Positions 8,767 through 16,227 of a stretch of DNA of 64,000 bases are shown here, in pieces. The translations under genes were made by a program, and so were the position numbers. The notes beneath the pieces were generated by a model, which was not told where the DNA came from, made no database searches, and was given only the letters and a program-made list of their open reading frames with translations. Source of the stretch: Pseudomonadales bacterium (GTDB lineage: Bacteria > Pseudomonadota > Gammaproteobacteria > Pseudomonadales > Azotimanducaceae). The stretch spans positions 1 through 64,000 of the forward strand of contig JANQPF010000010.1 in the NCBI GenBank assembly GCA_028285415.1, given 5' to 3'. Numbering within the stretch: position 1 is the stretch's first letter; each line of letters opens with the position of its first letter.

Positions 8767-9599
8767 GCGCCTCGCCGCCTTGGCAGGTCGACGAATTCAC
8801 CCGGACGTTTTTCGCCTTTTGCGTTTATCGCTTCGAGGATCTCTTCCGAGTTCATCATGCTGGTATTCCAGATGCTGATGTAGTCGAGCGCGTCCTCCGT
8901 GCTGTGGTCCCGCGCGTAGTTGATCATCCGCTTCGAGCCGTACACCGCAACCGGTGCTTTGCTGGCAATCTCCCGGGCAATATCCATGACCCCGTCGAGC
9001 ATGGCAGCCTGGTCGGCAAAGACTCGATTAACGAGCCCAGCCTCTTTTGCCTCCGCGGCCGGCATTGCACGCCCGGTGTACGCCAGCTCGCGCACGATAC
9101 CTTCCGGGATGAGCTTGACGAGACGCGGGAAGGTGCCCACGTCCGCGGTCAACGCTATGTTGATCTCCTGGATGACGAGAAACGCATCCTCAGTCGCGTA
9201 GCGGATGTCACAGGCGGTTGCCAGGTCTACGCCGCCACCGAACGCGCCGCCCTGGATCGCCACGAGCACCGGCATGCGGCATGCTTCCAGGCAGTTGAAG
9301 CTCTTCTGCATGTGCAGGATGTGGTTGTATGACGACACCGCGCGCTGATTCTTGTCGAGACTCTCCCGCGGCGTTTCGTCGCCGCCGCTGAACATGCTGA
9401 GGTCGAGACCGGCTGAGAAGTGCGGCCCGGTGGAAGAGATGACAATCACGCGCGCTCTGGCATTGTTGTCTATGTCCCCGATGATCTCGGGGAATTCGCG
9501 CCAGAACGCAGGGTTCATGGCGTTGCGTTTTTCCGGCCGGTTCAACTTCACGTGGGCAATATTGTCGGCAATCTCAACGTCGAAACACTCGTAGCTCAT
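8763..9599 (-). CDS. Crotonase family protein, dienoyl-CoA isomerase-like
   Basis: A 278-residue crotonase-fold protein, longer than a typical hydratase. FSAGLDLSMFSGG, QGGAFGGGVDLATACDIRYA and the acidic residues in GGGVDLA and LTADVGTFPRL resemble delta-3,5-delta-2,4-dienoyl-CoA isomerases, in which aspartates replace the glutamates of hydratases. Such isomerases handle unsaturated acyl chains with double bonds at odd positions. I chose MSYECFD because GGGGGT lies about 6 bp upstream; the ATG 12 bases earlier lacks a comparable site. It is divergent from the TetR gene with 93 bp between, so that regulator is a candidate controller. Confidence 0.8.
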   Translation of the reverse strand: MSYECFDVEIADNIAHVKLNRPEKRNAMNPAFWREFPEIIGDIDNNARARVIVISSTGPHFSAGLDLSMFSGGDETPRESLDKNQRAVSSYNHILHMQKSFNCLEACRMPVLVAIQGGAFGGGVDLATACDIRYATEDAFLVIQEINIALTADVGTFPRLVKLIPEGIVRELAYTGRAMPAAEAKEAGLVNRVFADQAAMLDGVMDIAREIASKAPVAVYGSKRMINYARDHSTEDALDYISIWNTSMMNSEEILEAINAKGEKRPGEFVDLPRRRGA

Positions 9600-9692
9600 T
9601 GGTACCCCCATATGTCTGCCTGCATGGTAGTCGCGGTGCGGGCCCGGCGCGAGTGTGGCACGGCCTGACAGCCGCGCGTATTATTAGAACGT

Positions 9693-10337
9693 ATGTCAAA
9701 ATCTGCCAAGAAAAAGTACGAGTCACCCCGGCAGCTGGAGCGTCAGGCCAACATCTTGAAGGCAACTCGAGAAATGCTGGCTGACGTGGGTTACCACGCC
9801 ACCACGATGCGGGGGCTGGCGGAACGCGCGGGCGTGGTTCCGGGCACGCTTTACAACCTCTACAAAAGCAAAGACGAGCTCGTGCTGACCGCGGTTGAGG
9901 ATCTACTCATCGAAATTGGTCAGCGCGCGATCGGTGAGAGCAAAGAGGGTCTGTCACGAATTCTCAGAATGACCGAGATCACCGCCGCCACGATCGTCCA
10001 GAACCCGGAATATGCCGAAGCCATGGCCCGTGCGCTGTTTGGATCCGAGAAGGACGATCCGCTGACCGACGTGCTGTATGCACGCAGCCTGCCGGCTACC
10101 CGCCAGAGTCTCGGCTATGCGCTGGAACAGGGTGACATGCGACCCGACGCGGACCTTGACGCGCTGGCAACGCACATGGTGGCGCAGGGTTGGGGCGTTG
10201 TCATGGCGTGGATCATGGGCCTGATTCCGCTCGCGGACGTTCAGCGCGAATACTGCCGCAGCTTCATCATGACGCTCATGGCCGGCGCAACGGAACCCGC
10301 GCGCGCCAGGCTGCAGGAAACGCTGAACGCGCTGTAG
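9693..10337 (+). CDS. TetR-family transcriptional regulator
   Basis: A 214-residue one-component regulator. Residues about 15-65 form the TetR DNA-binding domain (ILKATREMLADVGYHATTMRGLAERAGVVPGTLYNLYKSKDELV), and the rest is a helical ligand-binding and dimerisation domain. The basic N-terminus MSKSAKKKYESPRQLERQ is common in fatty-acid and acyl-CoA responsive TetR proteins. Its position between crotonase genes suggests it represses the surrounding acyl-CoA genes, with an acyl-CoA ligand, but no operator was convincingly identified. The start is plausible although the ribosome site is weak. Confidence 0.85.
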   Translation: MSKSAKKKYESPRQLERQANILKATREMLADVGYHATTMRGLAERAGVVPGTLYNLYKSKDELVLTAVEDLLIEIGQRAIGESKEGLSRILRMTEITAATIVQNPEYAEAMARALFGSEKDDPLTDVLYARSLPATRQSLGYALEQGDMRPDADLDALATHMVAQGWGVVMAWIMGLIPLADVQREYCRSFIMTLMAGATEPARARLQETLNAL

Positions 10338-10375
10338 CACATCTAGCGACCACTATCTGGTGATTTAGCAGGGCC

Positions 10376-10403
10376 ACAAAAAAGCCCGGCTGATGCCGGG
10401 CTT
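10376..10403 (-). terminator. Rho-independent terminator of the zinc-receptor operon
   Basis: On the minus strand a 9-bp perfect stem AAGCCCGGC / GCCGGGCTT (loop of 4) is followed by a run of T residues (read on the plus strand as the A run at 10378-10383). It lies just after the stop of the TonB receptor gene and may also slow plus-strand transcription from the TetR gene. Confidence 0.8.
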
Positions 10404-10429
10404 CTCTTTCGCAGTTCGAGCGGTCCTGA

Positions 10430-12517
10430 TCAGAAATTGACCCGGATACCCGCTTCGATCGTGCGTCCGGGTTCCGGCGCAAAGTCCTTGATGAACGACG
10501 TGTGCAGACGCTGCTCATCGTCGGTCAGGTTTTTGCCTTGCAGGAACACGGTCAGATCGGTGCCCTCGGTGACTGCCCAGTCAAAGCCGAGATAAGCACG
10601 CAGGTCATCGTAGGCATCGGTTTTGAATTCACCGGGTGCCACGTCACCCTGAGAGCTGGTGCGCAGGTAGTCGACAATCAGCGAAAACGGTCCCTGGCGC
10701 AGATCGAAGCCGACGCCGAAACGGTCCGGTGGGATGCGCGGTATGTCGGATTCGCCGCTCACGTCGAGCTCAGCGTGGACCAGATCGTACTGGGCTCGCG
10801 CGCGCAGCTCGCCGCCGTCCCAGCTGGCAACCTGTACTTCAACGCTGGCGTCCAGGCCGTAGAAGTCGGCGTCTTCCTGCAGCCATACGAATACCGGCAG
10901 ACCATCCAGCTCGTCACCGCGGGCAACTTCGTAGATGAAATCCGCGTAGTCGGTGTAGTAGGCCACGAGGTTCGTTTCCCAGCGTTCGGACACGTGGGAT
11001 AGCGTTGCAGAGAAGTTGATCGCGCGCTCGTTGTCGAGCGAGGGATCGCCAATCTCGTAGGCGTTGGTCACGAGGTGCGGACCGTCCGAGAAGAGCTCCT
11101 CGGCGATGGGCGCACGGGAAGCGGCATCGGCAACCAGCCCCAGCGTCCAGGTATCGGACATCGGAATGACGGCACCGAGCGAAGCCGCCCAGGTGGTGAA
11201 GTCCACCCCGCTGCCGGAGCTGGGGTCGTGCTCGACCCGTCCGAAGCGCAGGCCCCCTTCGATGTCGAAGCCGTCAAACTCGCGTTCCGACACCCAGAAC
11301 ACAGCCCGGCTTTCCGTATCCACCGGCGCAATGAATGCTTCCTCGCCGATTGCCGAAAATTCCCGGTCCTGCAGCTGCAGACCGAGGACACCTTTATAGG
11401 CGTCGCCCTCGTAGACGAGCTCCGTGCGGAGCTCCCAGGCTTCGTTGTCGAACTCTGTGCCCGATTCGCCGTTGGGTTCGAATTCCACGTGTTCGTAGTC
11501 GTTGAAGCCAAGGCGTACGTTCAGAGCGGTGAAGTTGGACTCACCGAAGGGATTCGTAAGACCCATTTCAACGTCAACCCGGGTCTGCTCCAGATCCAGC
11601 GTGGCGTTGCCTTCCTCTTCTTCCTCGTGCTCTTCTTCCTCTTCCTCGCCTTCCTCGTGTTCTTCCTCATGGCCATGACCACCAGGCAGGCCGTAGTCAG
11701 CCTCGATCCGGCTGACTGCCACACCGAAGAATCCGCGGTCTCCGACATAGGAGAAACCACCGGCGAAGGACTCACTGTCGTAGTCGCTGCCGGGCACTTC
11801 GCCGCGCACCTCTTCCTCTTCTTCGTGCTCTTCTTCGCCCTCTTCTTCTTCGTGCTCGGCTTCTTCAGCAGCACGCTGGCGGGCAGATTCGGCAAATCCG
11901 GGGATTTCGTATTCGTCCCCATCCCTGACGGCAGCGTCGAGGTGCCACGAGAACTGACCGACGGAACCGTTCAGCTTGGCGGCCGTGCTGGTACCCTCGT
12001 TGTTGTCGTTGCCGCGTGTTTCGATGCCACCCCAGATCGAATCGTAGGTTTCGTGCGGAATGCGGTTGGTGTGTACGTCCACGACGCCGCCGATTGCGCC
12101 CGTGCCGTAGAGCAGGGTGCTAGGACCCTTCAGCACTTCAACGCGTTCTGCGATGAAGGGTTCAACCATGGTGGCGTGGTCGGCGCTCGTCACCGACACG
12201 TCCATGACGTCAATGCGATCTTCCATCACACGCACGCGTGGTCCACTGACACCATGAATGACCGGACGACCGACGGCGCTGCCGAACGATTGATTGTGGA
12301 TACCAGGCAGCTTGCCGAGCGTGCTGCCGATGCTGGCGTCTTTCACGCGCGCAAGTTCTGCCCCTTCGATGACCGTTGCCGCCTGCGACAGGCCTTCACC
12401 GGACAAGGGGTGGGCAACGACAATGACTTCTTCGACGATCTCCGGTTCTTCAGCCTGCGCCGGACCGGTTAATGCCACCGCGGATGCCGCGATGGCGCAA
12501 AAAATTCGTAACAACAT
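10430..12517 (-). CDS. TonB-dependent outer-membrane receptor, ZnuD-like (zinc)
   Basis: A 695-residue TonB-dependent receptor with a signal peptide ending at PAQA, a TonB-box-like stretch EEVIVVA, a plug domain (GVSGPRVRVMEDRI, VEVLKGPSTLLYGTGAIGGVVDV) and a 22-strand-type barrel ending in the usual C-terminal Phe. Two plug-proximal loops are extremely rich in Glu and His (around residues 215-240 and 275-305). This is the hallmark of zinc receptors such as ZnuD, where such loops capture Zn(II). The DNA of these loops is a degenerate GAA/GAG/CAC array prone to length change. A His-rich small protein gene lies 67 bp upstream in the same direction, and a terminator follows. Confidence 0.87.
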   Translation of the reverse strand: MLLRIFCAIAASAVALTGPAQAEEPEIVEEVIVVAHPLSGEGLSQAATVIEGAELARVKDASIGSTLGKLPGIHNQSFGSAVGRPVIHGVSGPRVRVMEDRIDVMDVSVTSADHATMVEPFIAERVEVLKGPSTLLYGTGAIGGVVDVHTNRIPHETYDSIWGGIETRGNDNNEGTSTAAKLNGSVGQFSWHLDAAVRDGDEYEIPGFAESARQRAAEEAEHEEEEGEEEHEEEEEVRGEVPGSDYDSESFAGGFSYVGDRGFFGVAVSRIEADYGLPGGHGHEEEHEEGEEEEEEHEEEEEGNATLDLEQTRVDVEMGLTNPFGESNFTALNVRLGFNDYEHVEFEPNGESGTEFDNEAWELRTELVYEGDAYKGVLGLQLQDREFSAIGEEAFIAPVDTESRAVFWVSEREFDGFDIEGGLRFGRVEHDPSSGSGVDFTTWAASLGAVIPMSDTWTLGLVADAASRAPIAEELFSDGPHLVTNAYEIGDPSLDNERAINFSATLSHVSERWETNLVAYYTDYADFIYEVARGDELDGLPVFVWLQEDADFYGLDASVEVQVASWDGGELRARAQYDLVHAELDVSGESDIPRIPPDRFGVGFDLRQGPFSLIVDYLRTSSQGDVAPGEFKTDAYDDLRAYLGFDWAVTEGTDLTVFLQGKNLTDDEQRLHTSFIKDFAPEPGRTIEAGIRVNF

Positions 12518-12584
12518 GACTACTTCCTAATGCTAACGATGACGGGTAATCCCGCCGGCGTGCAGCTCGTGCGCTGCGTATGGG

Positions 12585-12917
12585 TCAGCTCAGGGAGTAG
12601 GGTGGGGCTCTGGGTTGCTGCCCGAAATCCGTTGCAACCGCAACGACGCGGAGTGCTTGCAGATTCTCAGGCAGCAGGTTGGGATGCTCGCCGGTCGCGG
12701 TGGGCGCGAGCGTTGGCGCGCCGTCCAGGGCGCTTGCGTGTGCGCAGACGACGCACATCGAATCGTCTTCAGTGTGCTGATCGGCGTGTTCGTCAACGTG
12801 AGGTGCGTGGTGAGGTTCACTATGGAAGTGGCTCAGCTCGATCAGCTGGGCAGCCGCAAACAGCAGCACTGCTGCGATAGCGATACCGCGCTGGAGCTGA
12901 TTCCCCCTGCGTTCCAT
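12585..12917 (-). CDS. His-rich CxxC metal-binding protein, DUF2946-like
   Basis: A 110-residue protein with an N-terminal hydrophobic segment (IAIAAVLLFAAAQLIEL), a His/Asp/Glu-rich stretch SHFHSEPHHAPHVDEHAD and the pair CVVC. This resembles the DUF2946 group of exported or membrane-tethered metal-binding proteins found beside zinc or copper transport genes. The ATG at 12917 is supported by GGAGGG about 5 bp upstream; earlier in-frame ATGs at 12929 and 12941 would overlap that site. Placement immediately before the zinc-type receptor suggests a periplasmic zinc relay or sensor. The exact family assignment is tentative. Confidence 0.65.
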   Translation of the reverse strand: MERRGNQLQRGIAIAAVLLFAAAQLIELSHFHSEPHHAPHVDEHADQHTEDDSMCVVCAHASALDGAPTLAPTATGEHPNLLPENLQALRVVAVATDFGQQPRAPPYSLS

Positions 12918-13028
12918 TCGTCCCTCCATAAGTGCGCGCAATTTAGCCGGTAAGTCTCTGAAATTGCAAGATCATGCGAAGCCTTGTCCGTTCAGGCACA
13001 ATGCGTTCGAGTGATCTGGAGGGGTGCG

Positions 13029-13826
13029 ATGAGCGAAGAAATTCTGATCGAAGACGACGGCCATGTGCGCTGGCTGCGCCTGAATCGGCCGGAAGCGATG
13101 AATTCGATTACCGGGACGATGCTGGCGCAGCTGAATGATGCGTTGAAGGCCGCGGACGACGATCCGGAGGTTCGGGTGCTGGTCATGACCGGTGAGGGTC
13201 GCGCGTTCTGCGCGGGGCTTGATCTCAAGCAGGCCGCGCGCGGCGAAGGGATCGGCGGCGCCGGGCTCGCTTCTGCCGGCGCCCGTCATTACAGCACCCG
13301 GGAAATCTGCACGGTCACGCTGCAGCGGATGGATACCCCGGTCATTGCCGCAATCAACGGCGCCGCGGCCGGTTACGGTCTCGACCTGGCACTTGGCTGC
13401 GACATGCGTCTGATGTCGGATAAGGCGGTGCTCATGCCGGGTTTTGCCAAGATGGGTGTCGTGCCGGAAAGCGGCGGCACCTGGTATCTACCGCGTCTGC
13501 TCGGCTGGGCGAAAGCGTGTGAGGTGGCCATGCTCGGTGACACCCTCAACGCCCAGCAGTCGCTCGACTATGGCCTCATCAACCACGTCAGCGCGGCGAC
13601 GGAACTCAACGATGACGTCAGCGTCTGGGCGAACAAAATTGCCGACAACGCACCGCTTGCCATTACCGAAATCAAGCGGCTCTTCCGCCATGGCCTCACG
13701 CAAGACTTCGAAAGCCACTCCCACCACGTGCTCATGTCGGTGCTCAATCTGTTTCGCTCCAACGACTTCCGTGAGGGTGTTCAATCGTTTGCCGAAAAGC
13801 GGCCGCCGAAGTTTTCCGGGGACTGA
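13029..13826 (+). CDS. Enoyl-CoA hydratase/isomerase family protein
   Basis: A 265-residue crotonase-family enzyme. AFCAGLDLKQAARG and NGAAAGYGLDLALGCD form the oxyanion hole, and VVPESGGTWYLPRL carries one usual catalytic glutamate, whereas the other position reads Asp (GLDLA). The sequence FAEKRPPKFSGD closes the protein. The ATG follows GGAGGGGTGCG, and the gene overlaps nothing upstream. The stop is 1 bp before the dioxygenase start, so the pair is translationally linked. It probably acts on an acyl-CoA intermediate produced by or feeding the oxygenase. Confidence 0.85.
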   Translation: MSEEILIEDDGHVRWLRLNRPEAMNSITGTMLAQLNDALKAADDDPEVRVLVMTGEGRAFCAGLDLKQAARGEGIGGAGLASAGARHYSTREICTVTLQRMDTPVIAAINGAAAGYGLDLALGCDMRLMSDKAVLMPGFAKMGVVPESGGTWYLPRLLGWAKACEVAMLGDTLNAQQSLDYGLINHVSAATELNDDVSVWANKIADNAPLAITEIKRLFRHGLTQDFESHSHHVLMSVLNLFRSNDFREGVQSFAEKRPPKFSGD

Positions 13827-13827
13827 G

Positions 13828-14673
13828 ATGCCGGGGTATCAGAACATCCAGGTCGAGAACCTCACGCCAAAGCTCGGTGGCGAAGTTGCGGGTGCAGATC
13901 TCGCCAACCTGGATGACGCGACCATCAGCGATATTCGTGCCGCTTTTCTGGATCGTCTGGTGCTCGTCTTCCGCGATCAGCAGCTGACACGTGACGAGCA
14001 CAAGGCGTTTGGCCGGCTCTTTGGCGAACTGCAGACGCATCCGGCCAAAACCAACCTCGGGCTGACGGGCGATCCCGAGATCTTCGATATCAAAATCACC
14101 GCGAAGACCAAGGTCGCAAACGGCGAAGGCTGGCATACGGATTTGTCGTGTGAGCCGGTGCCGCCGAAAGCCTCTGCGCTCTACATCACCGAGGTGCCAC
14201 CTTCGGGCGGCGGTGATACGCTCTTTGCGAACATGCAGGAAGCGTTTGCGTCCTTGTCGCCGCCGGTGCAGAGGCTCCTCGAGGGATTGACCGCGTTTCA
14301 CGACGGCTACAAAGACCTCAAAGCTTACGGCTACGAGCCGAAGCCGGGTCAGACCTATCCGACATCAAATCACCCCGTCGTGATCCGGCATCCTGAAACA
14401 GGGAAGCCCGTGTTGTTTGTCAACGAGCCTTTTACCGGCCACATCAACGAGCTGAGCCGGGCGGAGAGCGATGCTGTTCTGGAGATGCTTTATCGACACA
14501 TCGAGACAAATACGCGGTTCCACTGCCGGGTGAAGTGGCAGCCGAACACGGTTGTGTTGTGGGACAACCGCGCCGTACACCATCACGCGGTATGGGACTA
14601 CTATCCCGAGCGCCGGTCTGGGGAGCGCGTGACCGTGAAATGTGAGGATCCCCCGCAGCAATTTGCATCTTAG
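13828..14673 (+). CDS. TauD/TfdA-family 2-oxoglutarate dioxygenase
   Basis: A 281-residue Fe(II)/2-oxoglutarate dioxygenase of the TauD/TfdA family (about 280-300 residues). The iron triad is visible as WHTDLS (residues about 104-109; His and Asp) and a distal His in NRAVHHHAVWDYYPERR, which also carries the Arg that binds 2-oxoglutarate. Family members hydroxylate sulfonates, phenoxyacetates, sulfate esters and other small acids. The substrate cannot be told from sequence; coupling to a crotonase gene suggests a carboxylic acid or CoA-linked pathway. It converges on the small membrane protein gene with a 4-bp overlap. Confidence 0.85.
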   Translation: MPGYQNIQVENLTPKLGGEVAGADLANLDDATISDIRAAFLDRLVLVFRDQQLTRDEHKAFGRLFGELQTHPAKTNLGLTGDPEIFDIKITAKTKVANGEGWHTDLSCEPVPPKASALYITEVPPSGGGDTLFANMQEAFASLSPPVQRLLEGLTAFHDGYKDLKAYGYEPKPGQTYPTSNHPVVIRHPETGKPVLFVNEPFTGHINELSRAESDAVLEMLYRHIETNTRFHCRVKWQPNTVVLWDNRAVHHHAVWDYYPERRSGERVTVKCEDPPQQFAS

Positions 14674-15050
14674 CGAAGTCGGCGGCCCAGGTGCCAAGTC
14701 GCTTCCTGGTCGTTTGCAACGAGCTTAATCTCGATCACTGTCAGATCGTCCGGGACGCGCAGGTCCAGCTCCGCTGCGTCCGTGAGATCGATGATCTCCC
14801 GCTGGCCCGCGAAGTGGAGTTCACCCTTGAAAGGCGCCTTACTGGACAGGCGAACCTCGAAGGTCTCGTCAGGGCGCCCCCATGTCGCCAGCGACACCGT
14901 CGTGCCTGCCAGTTCCCGCTCGCCGTGGTCGGTCCAACTGAGCGCAATAGGCTCGTAAACCACGGTCAGAACCAGAGCCATGGTCACCAGACCCAGGCAC
15001 ACCCATCGCCAGGCACCGTGTCCGCGCCACCAGATTGCCCAGGCATTCAC
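14670..15050 (-). CDS. Small single-pass membrane protein coupled to PepSY gene
   Basis: A 126-residue protein of no recognised family, starting at GTG inside the GTGA overlap with the stop of the upstream PepSY gene, which implies translational coupling. Residues about 16-36 (WVCLGLVTMALVLTVVYEP) form one membrane segment. The rest is a beta-rich soluble domain ending ATWHLGRRLR that lies outside the cytoplasm if the tryptophan/arginine-rich N-terminus is inside. Small partners of this kind accompany PepSY membrane proteins in ferric siderophore reduction loci. Function is unknown; the gene is confident because of the coupling and consistent codon use. Confidence 0.7.
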   Translation of the reverse strand: MNAWAIWWRGHGAWRWVCLGLVTMALVLTVVYEPIALSWTDHGERELAGTTVSLATWGRPDETFEVRLSSKAPFKGELHFAGQREIIDLTDAAELDLRVPDDLTVIEIKLVANDQEATWHLGRRLR

Positions 15051-16153
15051 GCCAGCGCCTTGCTGAGCTGCCTGCGGGTCGGCAGCAGGCGCTTGCCGTA
15101 AATAACGCAGCCGGTGATCGAAAGCGCCGACATGGCGCAACCGAATAAGAACCAGATCGCCTTGGTCCAGAGGCCGCCAAAGTAGCCGAAATGCAACGGG
15201 TCGGCCATCTCAGAGATGCGCTGGTGTATGTTCAAATCTTCGCCGCGGTAAGTACCCAGTACCTCGAGCGTGATGGGATCGAACGTTACGACGTTGGATC
15301 GTGGGCGGACCAGCGTTGCGGTCAATGCCCCCTGCACCAACACCTTGCCTTCCGGACTTTGTGGGAACGTGATGCGCTGCACGCTGAGTCCAGGTAACTC
15401 CTGGCGGGCTTTTGCCACCATCTCATTTATGGCGGCGCCGTTCAGGGTGGCGGGCAGCACGGCCTCGCGAGTGGCGGGCGCGGCACTTTCTGGAAAACGG
15501 GGTGCAGCGCCTCCCATGACCTCAACGAAATACCACACGCTTGTCAGCACGATGAGCAGTACGAACCACGTGCTCCACAAGCCAAGCCAGCGGTGCAGAT
15601 CGCCGACCCAGATGCGCGTTTTGCGCTTGGTCCGCGGCAGGTGGAAAAAGCCGCGCCAGAATTTTTTATAGATCATCAGGCCGCTGATGAGCGAAAGCAG
15701 AAGCGGTATGGCCAGGGCAGAGACGATCGGGATGCCAATACGCGTTGGCAACATAAGATGCCGGTGCGTCATGCGGAAAAAGCGCTGTACGTTGAACCAG
15801 GCGGTGCTGCCGTTGAGGTGCCCGGTGACAGGGTCGAACCACAGGCGTCCGATTTCTTCCCAGCGCGTATTCAGCACCGCCTGGAGGGCAAACCAGGATC
15901 CTGCGTAGCGGTCGAGACTGAGCAGATCAACGTCTGGATACTCGGCTCGCAGGGTGTCGAAGGCTGCGCCCCAGTTTGGCTCGATGACGCTTTCGCTGGC
16001 GCGCATCTCCGGGTTCAGGAGCCAGTCAATTTCGTAGCTGAACACCGCAAGCGTGCCCGTGATGAGCACAAAACTCATCAAGATGGACAGCTTCAGGCCG
16101 ATCCAGGTATGGAGGTGAAACCACCAGCGGTCAGAGGCTTGTTTGCGTGCCAT
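15047..16153 (-). CDS. PepSY-associated membrane protein (iron-uptake type)
   Basis: A 368-residue inner-membrane protein with four predicted membrane segments (near residues 18-40, 138-162, 188-212 and 325-350) and the family start WWFHLHTWIGLKLSILM, in which conserved histidines are thought to bind heme. The large segment between the first and second membrane helices is the periplasmic PepSY-type domain. Family members near TonB receptors are considered siderophore-iron reductases. It is divergent from the TonB receptor gene at 16228, with a Fur-like box between the two, so both should respond to iron. The downstream 126-residue gene is coupled to it. Confidence 0.85.
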   Translation of the reverse strand: MARKQASDRWWFHLHTWIGLKLSILMSFVLITGTLAVFSYEIDWLLNPEMRASESVIEPNWGAAFDTLRAEYPDVDLLSLDRYAGSWFALQAVLNTRWEEIGRLWFDPVTGHLNGSTAWFNVQRFFRMTHRHLMLPTRIGIPIVSALAIPLLLSLISGLMIYKKFWRGFFHLPRTKRKTRIWVGDLHRWLGLWSTWFVLLIVLTSVWYFVEVMGGAAPRFPESAAPATREAVLPATLNGAAINEMVAKARQELPGLSVQRITFPQSPEGKVLVQGALTATLVRPRSNVVTFDPITLEVLGTYRGEDLNIHQRISEMADPLHFGYFGGLWTKAIWFLFGCAMSALSITGCVIYGKRLLPTRRQLSKALA

Positions 16154-16174
16154 GCGTCATTCAATATTGCAATT

Positions 16175-16193
16175 GAGAATGATTATCAATAAT
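16175..16193. promoter_or_regulatory. Fur-like box in divergent promoter region
   Basis: GAGAATGATTATCAATAAT matches the classical 19-bp Fur consensus at 14 of 19 positions by my count. It lies in the 74-bp gap between the PepSY gene and the TonB receptor gene, so iron-dependent repression of both is likely. Confidence 0.75.
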
Positions 16194-16227
16194 GTTCTCA
16201 TTTATGATAAATCTAAGCGAAAGCACC

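Noticed and set aside
11075-12472. Plus-strand open frame opposite the zinc receptor, with a Phe/Leu/Val-rich run
   Set aside because: The apparent hydrophobic stretch is the reverse complement of the Glu/His loop codons, not a membrane protein.
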